NCBI GenBank assembly: GCA_022457155.1 | Contig: JAJGOT010000211.1 | Coordinates: 865,501 to 929,500, forward strand | Source: Cladopsammia gracilis | Taxonomy: Eukaryota; Cnidaria; Anthozoa; Scleractinia; Dendrophylliidae | Reading direction: 5' to 3' | Length of the DNA stretch: 64,000 nt | In this document: positions 54,930 through 64,000 of the stretch, piece by piece | Numbering within the stretch: the first letter of the stretch is position 1 | How the letters are laid out: every line of letters begins with the position of its first letter | The notes under the pieces: model-generated | Seen by the model: the letters and a program-made list of their open reading frames with translations, nothing else | Database searches by the model: none | What the model was told of the DNA's origin: nothing | Position numbers and translations under genes: made by a program

Positions 54930-57900
54930 TACGCATGTGCAATTGACCAGCTAATCCCCCTTTTCACAGAGATATCAACACATGAATACTAAAACAATAA
55001 CAATGATTAATGAGCATGAAAGGGACCTCGTCGATTTTTGGAAAACTGGCTTATTTTTTCGCATTAGCAAATTTCTATTGTTTGGATATTCATAGGCATT
55101 TCTCTCCTTTTGCTTAAGAGAGGGCATGGCAGTACGCAGCTATTACAAGGTCTTCTGTGATTGGCTGAGAAAACAATAGAGCAAACAATAGAACAATGGA
55201 CCCTAGCCAATAGAGCTGCGTGATACCCAGGTCCAATGAAATTAGAGGTTTTAAAGAGCTGCGTGGTATCTCCGTTTGAAGTATAAGAGCCCTACCTCTA
55301 AAAGTTACTCAAAATATTCACAGACATATTAACATGTGAATATTGAAACAACAGAAGTCGGTTAATGAGCATTAAAAGGGTCCTCTTCCATTTTTAACTT
55401 GTGAATATGCGAAGAGTTGAACGAGATATAGTTAGTATACGAGGACAATTCTGCAATCACTCGGATGTAAACTTTTTGTAATTCCCCAGTGTATTACATC
55501 ATTCAGTTGTCTCATTTCGCTTTTCGAAAAAAAAATGTTTATTATGAAATTGTCTTGCCCCCGCTTATAACAAGGGTTTTGTATACTGCCTCGCTGGCTG
55601 AAACAATGGATAAGTTTTCAAAGTTAAATGATTATCAAAAGCTTGAAACTTAATTCTCAAACTCATTAGTAATTCATGAAGAAATTACAAAAGAAATTAA
55701 CGTTTAATGAGTGTTTGGAAATCAGATGAAACACTTGTCATGTTTTGCATCCTTAATTTCTCCTAAAATCATTTTGTTTGAGAAGTAATATCAAACATCT
55801 GACACAGTATTTCATCACAAGATCAAACACCTCGAAGTTCGTCAAAAATAAAAAATGAAATGCTCCGTTGCGCGTCGTATTTTCAACTCTCTTCTCAGTG
55901 TTTGATCTTGTGATGAAACACTGTGTCTCATGTTTGATATATTACTTACAAAACATTAAGAACAACTAAAATTACGAGGTGGCTCTTAGAGCCCTTAAAT
56001 TGAAACACTGGCTTAGGTTTGCTTATTAACAAATATTCGTAAGTCTGAATATTCATTAGGCGATTTTCTCCGATTCTATAAGAGCCCTTGTTTTGAAACT
56101 TGTACAAAATTTTCACGAACACGCATTCACATGCAATTGTCGTGACCAGCAAATCCCTCTTTCGTTTTTCCCCCTTTCGTTAATGAGTTTGAAAGGGACC
56201 TCTTCGATTTTTGGAAAACTGGCTTAGTTTTGCTCATTAACAGATTTCTATTGTTTGTATATTCATAGGCAATATTCTCCGTTTCTATACGAGCCCTAGC
56301 TTTGAATTTGCACAAAATATTGAACGCACACGCATTCCTTCCAACGCACACATGCATTTGACCAACAAATCCTCTTTTTCACAGAGATATCAACACATGA
56401 ATATTGAAACAATAGAAATTCGTTAATGAACTTGAAATAGACCTCTTCATTCTTTGGAAAACTGGCTAAGTTTGGCTCATTAACAAATTTCTATTGTCTG
56501 AATATTCATAGGTGATTTTGTCCTTTTCTAAAAGAGCCCCAGCTTTGAAATTGTTTAAATACACATGCAAGCGGAGTTTTTGTGACGCATATGCAAATGA
56601 CCGGCAAATCCTTGTTTTAACAGAGATAACAGCCCATGAATACATAAATAATAGAAGTTGTTCATGAGCTTGAAAAGGACCTTTTCAATTTTTGGGAAAC
56701 TAGCTAAGTTTTGCTCATTAACAAATTTTTATTGTTTGAATATTCATTGGCGATTTTCCCCGTTTCTGTAAGAGCCCTGGCCTTCAAAGTTATTCAAAAT
56801 ATTCATGCACGCAAGCGCAGTTTTTCCAATGCATATGACCGGCAAACACCCCCTTTTCACAGAGATTTCGACACAGATATTAAGGCAAAAGAAACTGTTT
56901 AATGAGCTTGAAAGGGACCTCTTCGATTGTTGGAAAACTGGCTAAATTTTGCTCACTAACAAATTTCTGTTGTTTGAATATTCAAAGGCGATTTTCTCTG
57001 ATTCTTTAAGGGAGCTAGCTTGGAAACGTGCTCAAAATATTCACAGACGAGCAGTCCTTTCAACGCACATGCAACTGACCGGCAAATCCCCCCTTTATCA
57101 CAGATGTCAATGTATGAATATTGAAACAATAAAATATTGGTAAATGAGCTTGATATGGACCTCTTCGATCTTTGGAAAACTGGCTGTTAAGTTAGTTTTG
57201 CTCTCTAACAAATTTCTATTGTCTGAATATTCATAGGCGATTTTTTCCTTTTCTAAGAGCCCTAGCTTTGAAACTTGCTTAAAATATTCACACAAGCGGA
57301 GTTTTTCTAACGCACATGCAAATGACCGGCAAATTAACAAATTTACACCGGTTTTCCGTGGTGTGGACTCTTATTTACCACGATTTACGTCATCACATGG
57401 TCAAAATGTTGTGGACTCACGAGGCGCAGCCGAGTGAGTCAGCAAGTCAGCGGTGTAAATTTATTTTTTACAACAATATTTAGAAAAAAACACAAGGAAA
57501 AATCGAAGTCTTGTTACAAAACGTGACAGCAAAGAAAGAGCAAGCGTTGTCTATAACTTTCTCGCATTCTGATTGGTGTTTTTCAAGCGCACGTGATGTT
57601 AGCGTCAGCACCGTTGTCTGGACTCTCATTTACCACTCACGTCGACCAATCAGATTGCGAGTTTAGCGGCAATTGTGGTAAAATCCATGTTTTAACATAG
57701 GTATCAGCCCATGAATATATAAACAATAGAAATAATTTCTCCTGCTCTTTTCAAGCTCATTAACAATTATTGTTAATGCTTGTTAAAAAGCAAAACTGGC
57801 TCGGTTTTGCTTATTAACAAATTTCTATTGTCTGAATATTCATAGGCAATTTTCTCCAATTCTATAAGAGCCCTTATTTTGAAACGTGCACAAAATGTTC

Positions 57901-58015
57901 ACAGATGTACAGGCTTTTCAACGGATATGCAATTGACGGGCAAATCGTCCCTTTAACAGAGATTCCAGCTTTGCTCATTAAGACATTTCTATTGTTTAAA
58001 TATTCATAGGCAAGA
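54930..58015. repeat. diverged tandem satellite, unit about 240 bp
   Basis: The phrases 'ggaaaactggctta', 'gctcattaacaaatttctat', 'gaatattcataggcgatttt', 'aagagccctagctttgaaac' and 'catgcaattgaccggcaaat' recur in that order roughly every 240 bp (clearly near 55040, 56215, 56457, 56697, 56936, 57176, 57965). Divergence is high. Unrelated sequence at about 57340-57690 interrupts it. Confidence 0.75.
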
Positions 58016-58639
58016 CCAGGGGAAAAGCACCTCAACACCAAAGGTTTTTCTCGTGATTTCATGTCTCTCACATTACACGCCTCTTATGGGCCTGACTGCT
58101 CCAAGAAAGTGTTCCAAGACAAAAATCTCTGGTACCCAGGGCAGGGGAAAAGCTCCACATCACACCAAGAACAATCAGCATCATCACTCAACAGCAAAGT
58201 TTATTTCGTCAACCAAAAAATGTCATCATGAACACTCTGAAAAAACGTTCATAACTTGATGCATTAAAACAATTTGTACAGTTCTCTTTTGTTTTATAAA
58301 AGTTCATTGTATCTACTAACAAGATACAATCTACTCAACAGATGATCATTGCTGAGTTAGCGCTTACTAAACTAAATTATAGTTACTATTCATATTACAA
58401 TATTCATGACCAATTTCAATTGCGGAACAGAGTTTTAAAAAGACTCAGCTATAAACTAGAAAATATGAATATTAACAATAAACAACTCAAAAGTACAAGT
58501 ATGTGGTACTTTTTCTCGCCGACCATGCAGGAGACCCTGTGATGCACTCAATTTGAGCACAATTTTCAGTTTTAGGGTTGCGAAAAGTTTCAACTCCATC
58601 ATAGGAGTCTTGCATTGTCAGCCATGTAATAACATGTAT
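58016..58639. other. intergenic, no gene seen
   Basis: Two open frames of about 66 residues on the plus strand lack recognisable features. Confidence 0.4.
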
Positions 58640-58831
58640 TAGTATATACTGAAACAGTGGATAGCATTGTTGGCGCGCTCTGATTGGCTACTGAAACTCG
58701 GAATAGCAAGTGCTATTCACCTCCCAGCAACTCGCGAAAATTTGCGCGCGAAAATTGTAATCGTTGACAGGAATAAATGAGTAAAAAAGCATCATTTTCG
58801 TTATATTATCTCACTGTTTCAGTATATACTA
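58640..58831. mobile_element. MITE, 192 bp, tagtatatactgaaacagtg ends
   Basis: Perfect 20-bp inverted ends (tagtatatactgaaacagtg / cactgtttcagtatatacta). GC-richer non-coding interior with 'gcgcgctctgattggctact'. Superfamily not assigned. Confidence 0.85.
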
Positions 58832-59232
58832 AAACTTTGCGGCGAGGTAAATATCCACCACTACTCACCTACACTGAGGTGAATAGTTGTTAATTATTTA
58901 TTGAAGGCTGTTTGGGATTCATCAGCAGAGCAATAATTTTCCAAACCAAGGCTAAGTTCACACCATATAAAATATTGAGCTTAGTATGGACAGACACTGC
59001 AATTTGCCCTCACAAGCGTTGTACAGTTACCATGCCATGGCCTCCTGGACCTTTCATGCATGCCTAAACCGTTGTGGATGTATCCTTGAAATTATTCCCT
59101 TCAGTGTATTACTCCATAACACACTGAAGTCTTATTCTCAACACCTGCCAATTTGAGTTGTGTTGATTACTTTTTGAACTGTGAGGTTGAAACAAAACTG
59201 TGTAGAAAACATATTAGTATTTATTGCTAATT

Positions 59233-59710
59233 ACTCATGCGCGTAGCGGCATGAGTTATAAAATGGGCTCCGTTTTTCTTTTATTATTATTATTATTTTT
59301 ACTTTTTGTGTCACGATTTTGCATGCAAATTTATGCACGCATATTTTAAATTTTACTTCCGGTTCATAGCTTTGCCATTTACACTTCCTGTTCAGTGACT
59401 TCCGGATACTTTCACTTCCGATAAAACAGCGTTACTTCAGTGTCACGATAGCACCTTCTACAACCCTACTTACATTACCAATGATCACGTTAGATATAGG
59501 TATACATAACATTCAGAAGAATCACTGGCTTCATTGTGGTACAGCCTTCATTTACAAAACATTCAATAGTAAACAACGTGGTTTGCAGGAACAATGACTG
59601 AATGAAAGGAGTAACTCTTCTCCATGTCGGACATCTTCTTATCATGTTTAAAATATATCATAAAACTTTCTTACGCATGCGCATGAGTATAGGCTGCTTG
59701 CAGCCTCTTG
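59233..59710 (+). mobile_element. Helentron-like non-autonomous element, copy B, 478 bp
   Basis: The same end structure as copy A and about 90% similar by eye. The 3' end abuts a member of the 614-bp family. Confidence 0.7.
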
Positions 59711-59711
59711 C

Positions 59712-60629
59712 TATTATTATTGCTGGATTCACGTTGTTCTTGTTACGAAATGTATTTGTAATGAATGTTTTTGCCACAGCATAAACTAGAGTTAATGTTT
59801 AGCTCATTTGAACCTTGTGCCTCGCGGTCATAGCACGTGTTTTCCGGCTAATCGAATTCTTGTACTTTGCTTTACTTACACGCGTGTTCGAACTGCCACA
59901 TATTTTTAGCAGCCAATTACACTATTAGTATGCACGTGCCTCAGTCTGTTGGCCAATCAGATTTAAGGCCCCCTCACCGTAGTCGCTTTCGGTAATGTAC
60001 ATCGCTCGCGGTCTATTTTGCATTCAGTTCAATTTCATGATCACTGTACAAGGCAACTGTTTATTTCCCTCCCACCCACCGCATTTCCCTTATTTTTTTC
60101 ACCCAACCGAGCTTACCACTCTGGCCCGTGTTTGTTGTGTAAAATGTAATAAAGTTCTTTGTTTTTTCAATAAACGTTTTGGGGATAAGTGTTGCTGGCG
60201 ACAACCCTTCAGTCCCACACTGAAGCGATGCCTGGGTTGCCTTAGCTTGGGTCGAGTAAGGTGGCCACGCCCACTTCCCCTCGCTAGTCACCCCTCCAGG
60301 AGCTTGGCATAGGTACACGCCACTCAGCTGTACTCCATGACGGCCAATCCATGGTTTCTATGCCACTCGCTGACACTAGCCCCAGTGACTGGCCTCGCAT
60401 GTGGCAGGCAGCATTCGGGTCCTGGACAACACTTACCCCCCGGGCCTTTCGCCCACATAAACAGTGTCTTTCAATTGCGCGTGACATTAACAAAGCATTA
60501 CGTCGCTAATTAAGTTTACAGCTGATGGAAGGAGTGAGTGAGTGTGTGAGTGAGTGAGTGAGTGAGTAAGTGAATTTAAGCCACCGTTACTGATACCCCG
60601 TTCATTACGCATGCGCGTATTCACGGGTT
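59712..60629. repeat. second, enlarged copy of the 32088-32701 family
   Basis: Shares 'gctggattcacg' with the left part and 'acagctgatggaaggagtga' to 'ttcacgggttaaaaatgg' with the right part of 32088-32701. Between them lies about 700 bp of other sequence (59790-60480), including a GC-rich patch with weak retroelement-like frames. Confidence 0.5.
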
Positions 60630-61424
60630 AAAAATGGTACAACAACTGCTTAACTGTTTTGTTGCAGGCTTTACAGGAAGGTCAGGAAAAACAACAGCTG
60701 CTAATCAAACAAAAGCTGGAGCTAAAAACAAGCTGCAAAACACTGAAAAAGATCTAAAGAAGGTGAGATGTGGATCAGTATTGGTCAGATTTAATCAATA
60801 TTGACAAGTGGCTATAGACACAAAGTGAAACCCAGTGTGTTTGTTCTTAACAAATTAAGTTTTGTCACATTCAAATTAAAGTTATTAAGCACCTTTTTTT
60901 GACGGTGTGATGAAATTTATTGAAATTTGTATTTTGGCATTCTTAAGTGTTGAAAGATCACCACACTGATTTTTTTCACATTCTCAAGCCTTAGAAGAAC
61001 GCAAGGAAACGAAGGAGGTATCCAAACGGGTTCAGTTGCTACTCAGAGGAAACAGCAGCAGTTCAAACAAAACTGGTGAGAAAAGAGCTTTATACAATCC
61101 AAACCTAACTACTTAAATGCTATAAGAGGTGGCTGTATAAGAAAAGGGACTGGCTAGGGGATCTAAAATATTAGGTACTTATTGACTAAGTGGGAGGGCC
61201 GGATGGGAAAATATTTGGCTCGAGGTCATGGCTCGAGGTCATGGCGTACGGAGTGAAAATATTTAGCATGATGAAATGAAAAAAGTGTTGAGTCACTTTC
61301 AACAGTTGTACCCAATGATGAGTGTCTCCGCGCACTGCAACACAATCTTGACATCTTGACGAGAGAGAGGTACTTGAACCACCCACATATTCTCTCCTAC
61401 TTATGGCAGAACTAGAATAAACAC

Positions 61425-61715
61425 TTAACACCTTTGAATATAATGGTGAATTTTACAAGCAAACAGGTGGAGTGGCCGTGGGTAGCCGACTAGGACCAAA
61501 TTATGCATGTCTCTTTGTTGGCTACGTTGAGAAACGCATGCTAACGAGTTATACAGGTATAAAGCCAGACCTATACAAGCGATACATGGATGATGTGGCC
61601 GGCCCCGCTCGCGCAAATGCGTACGGCCTTCATACGGGACTTTCATCAATGGTTTTGCAAAGAAAAGGTTCGCAGGGCCGTACGGGTCATATGATAATTC
61701 TAATTATTGTATGAT
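61425..61715 (+). pseudogene. reverse-transcriptase palm fragment, Penelope-like
   Basis: The frame has 'YNGEFYKQTGGVAVGSRLGP', 'NYACLFVGYVE' and 'LYKRYMDDVAG'. These are the B-box (QxGGVAMGS..GP.YA) and catalytic YMDD region of Penelope-like RTs. It stops about 35 residues later. It lies between EEA1-like exons, i.e. in an intron of that locus. Confidence 0.6.
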
Positions 61716-61996
61716 TGAACTGGTCCGTGATGAAAAGGAGTCCGAATTTTTGCGCTCGCGAATTAATTTCGCAAAATCCCTTGTCATTAAACATTAAACA
61801 AAGAACACTTTTTTATTAAGTAAAAACACTTTTTCCTTTATGTTTGGCGGATAATTTTGGTTAAATTGTTACGAAAGTGGCCTGAAAAACGCAAAATATA
61901 TGCTTTACTTTGGCGCGCGCGCGTTTGCCGTGAACGGGATGCATTAATTTATTAGCAAAATTTTAAAAGAGCCATAATAATAAAATCTTTTTTGAA

Positions 61997-62271
61997 CTAC
62001 AATCAGCGCCAAAAGTGTTGAGACATTTCGTTATTTTGGGAGTCATTTCCTTTTGCTTTTATTGTTGTCGTCACAAATTTACCCCCCTCCCCCCAATCAA
62101 TGTTGATACGCAGAGCTCAGGCCTTGTTGAAAGCTACAACATTGAACGGGGGAGGGGAGCGGGGAGCTTTGTAGCACCTAGTAATATGAATAATAATGAT
62201 GAATACCAAATTCATTATTCGATAATGCGATATACTGAGACTGTCTCAACTACTTTTGTCGCCGATTGTAG
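61997..62271 (+). repeat. solo, diverged copy of the Rep/transposase terminal repeat
   Basis: Begins ctacaatcagcgccaaaa, then gttgagaca, and ends gtctcaactacttttgtcgc then cgattgtag, matching the end layout of the repeats at 13955 and 17641. It also keeps the C-run, the caatgttg/caacattg stem and the G-run in the middle. Flanking sequence shows no Rep or transposase. Confidence 0.65.
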
Positions 62272-62280
62272 CTTAGTCAC

Positions 62281-62380
62281 TCCGTATTGGGAAATATTGG
62301 TCTCGGTTCTTTTTTTGCAAATTTCGACTCGGTCCATAAACTTGCAAAAAAGAACTCGACCAATGTTTTCACAATACGGA
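62281..62380. mobile_element. 100-bp foldback MITE
   Basis: tccgtattgggaaatattgg at the left pairs with ccaatgttttcacaatacgga at the right. Inner arms ctcggttcttttttgcaa / ttgcaaaaaagaactcg pair too. Non-coding. Confidence 0.75.
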
Positions 62381-62639
62381 CCTGACGCTAGTTCAATAAC
62401 ATCTATACTAGAGGTTACAAATTGTAATGATAATGCTGCGAGCAGATTCTGGGCAGTAAAACATAACGGAAACAGTAAATTTACATACAGATTTTGATAA
62501 TTTCATAAATTTATTTATTGGGTCAATTACCATCATTTTCGATTACATAAACGAAAAAAAGCAAGACTGATTGCTATTATTTATAGCTGATTAGGTCTTC
62601 AAATTTGGATCCGGTGCTTCTGTTTTGTTACACTGGTCC

Positions 62640-63160
62640 TTGCCTTCAAAATTGCAATCGAATTGCATACCATTGTAAGTAATTCTTTGTGATCCATTGT
62701 TCAATCGGTAAACTCTGAGCACGTAACAACGCTGAAAAACTTATAAAAGAACATTGCCTTTCCCGTGAAATGTCACTAAATCGTTTGTGACCTTGATGAA
62801 TGCTTCCAGCAACAAATAAGTTTGAATTTGGCATGATACATTTGCAAATAGAAAGACGCATGATGACACCGCTGGACGTACGCTTGCTCAAAATCATCGT
62901 GACAAACAAAAATCGCGACTGCCGCATAACAAAAGCGCAGGGAACCCAAGGAACCACAGGCAAACCAAAGATTAGTGTGCTACTCGCCTGGGGGCTCGCA
63001 GCAAAAACGCAGGGAATCCAAGCAACCACAGGCAAACCAAAGATTAGTGTGAACGCGGCTTCAGTCAAAACATCTAAAATTCTTGACTGACATCAAATAA
63101 ACCCTGTGTTGAAAAATGGCATGTATTATATTTCATACGAAATGTACCTTTCCATTTCAG
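62640..63160. other. non-coding with a small tandem duplication
   Basis: A unit containing gcagggaacccaaggaacca followed by caggcaaaccaaagattagt occurs twice (about 62930-62980 and 63000-63050), giving open frames on both strands by chance. Confidence 0.5.
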
Positions 63161-64000
63161 ATTTCGAACACTCAAAAGAATGCACGGAGATGGGAAAACG
63201 ATGACGATGTATCAACTTTCAATGGATGCGAGAGACAATTCTCCATGACCACAAGAGAGGTTTGTTTTCTATCATGTCTCGTACAACAGGTTTCCGAAAA
63301 CTGTCAAAGATCCAAGGTGTTTTCATTAATGCATCTGCAAAGCTTGTAAATCTAGAAATAACGACAATTTTCGAGGAAGATCCAAAGATGTTTTCATTAT
63401 TATTTTTATTTTATTAGCTTCTCCAAATTAAGTAGAGGCAGGGTATCCTCATCTGCATTGTTTGTAAATCTTTTGAAATCCTTTCATTATTGCTTTATAA
63501 CAACAATTCTTTGTGTGCCTAGCATCCAAAGAGTGCCACAGAAACAAAAATGACAAATCTACTTACTACTTACGTACTACTTACCTCAAAATACTCATCT
63601 AGGGGAGATTGTCCTCATGTACACCCAAATGCTTGTGACAAACATTTAATTTCTTCTTACAATTTCAATGTATCGATTAGTAGTGAGGATTAAAAATGAT
63701 CAAATGTTAGTGAGTCAGCATCTAATTTCTCTGTACAGTGTGAATACATTGTCAAGCTGATACGTGACGAGAATACAGAAACTGATCAGTATCCAGTGAA
63801 TGTTCATGGTGTCTCATTCTTGTCTCTTACAGTTTGATTTACTGTGGTGATTGTACAGCAAAAAATGCGCCACTTACATTGAGCAAGAAACCTGTACGAG
63901 TGTGTGTCAAGTGTTTTGATGATGTCACGTCAGGAACAGCTAGGGTGAGTTTAAGGATTGCACTACATTATACCTGATAGAAAAGTTGCATTACAACTCA

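Larger units (their letters stand above)
60668..63944 (+). pseudogene. EEA1-like coiled-coil and FYVE exons, partial or decayed
   Basis: Four exon-like blocks with splice signals: 60668-60762 ('ALQEGQEKQQLLIKQKLELK', GTGAGA donor), 60989-61075 ('LEERKETKEVSKRVQLLL'), 63161-63259 ('RRWENDDDVSTFNGCERQFS') and 63833-63944 ('IYCGDCTAKNAPLTLSKKPV', 'RVCVKCFDD'). The last two match the halves of a FYVE zinc domain, which binds PI3P on early endosomes. 'AKNA...SKKPVRVC..CF' resembles EEA1. But the first zinc Cys is Phe (TFNGC), the (R/K)HHCRxCG exon that should lie between 63259 and 63833 was not found, and the exon phases do not chain. 5' exons are absent. Either decayed or with unseen micro-exons. 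Confidence 0.5.

Noticed and set aside
62015..62497. 160-codon plus-strand frame
   Set aside because: Covers the solo terminal repeat and the 100-bp foldback MITE, so it is repeat DNA read as protein.
62646..63068. 140-codon minus-strand and 96-codon plus-strand frames
   Set aside because: Overlap each other across a small tandem duplication; no features of a gene.

Overview
This window is metazoan nuclear DNA, most likely from an anthozoan cnidarian (stony coral or sea anemone). The signs are GT-AG introns in animal genes, TTAGGG-type repeats, many small MITEs, and protein-primed-polymerase and Penelope-like elements of the kind common in cnidarians. The organism is an inference: nothing in the sequence names a species.

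The backbone is one host gene on the + strand, USE1 (ER-Golgi Qc-SNARE). Its seven coding exons run from 12862 to 54680, keep correct splice sites and phases, and give an intact protein of about 264 residues. Almost everything else between 13 and 54 kb is repeat DNA in its introns. Upstream lies a first coding exon of a rhodopsin-like GPCR on the minus strand (about 4.3-4.6 kb). Downstream are dispersed exons resembling the FYVE end of EEA1 (60.7-63.9 kb) with two zinc-site features missing.

Intron 2 of USE1 holds a 3.95-kb composite element (13955-17908). Two nearly identical direct repeats of about 260 bp, each with its own inverted ends and a C-run/G-run hairpin, flank a Rep-like gene (HUH nickase plus SF3 helicase, with one stop and one frameshift) and a convergent, intact 374-residue DD34E Tc1/mariner-like transposase. 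The plan is that of an ambisense CRESS-DNA replicon with a transposase where the capsid gene would sit. A diverged single copy of the repeat lies at 61997-62271. This is the strongest candidate here for an undescribed system.

Intron 3 is mostly two minisatellites: one of about 97 bp whose unit copies the exon 3 splice donor, and one of 59 bp.

Intron 6 (25.5 kb, splitting the SNARE motif) contains a 19,185-bp Maverick/Polinton at 30226-49410. It has a 6-bp target duplication (TCTTAC), AG...CT ends and inverted repeats of about 530 bp. Recognisable genes are protein-primed DNA polymerase B, a chromodomain integrase fused to a phospholipase A2-like domain, a packaging ATPase, a fibre-like protein, a small membrane protein, zinc-ribbon proteins and a possible VLTF3-like factor. 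Most are broken by stops or frameshifts, and I found no major capsid protein or protease gene. Younger elements have inserted into it: a 614-bp element with a tRNA-like module (32088-32701), and a 3.1-kb Helentron-like block (35565-38645) containing a 5'-truncated LINE.

The remaining sequence is non-coding DNA with MITEs (pogo-like, piggyBac-like, MULE-like and others), gag and Penelope remnants, and a diverged satellite of about 240 bp at 55-58 kb.
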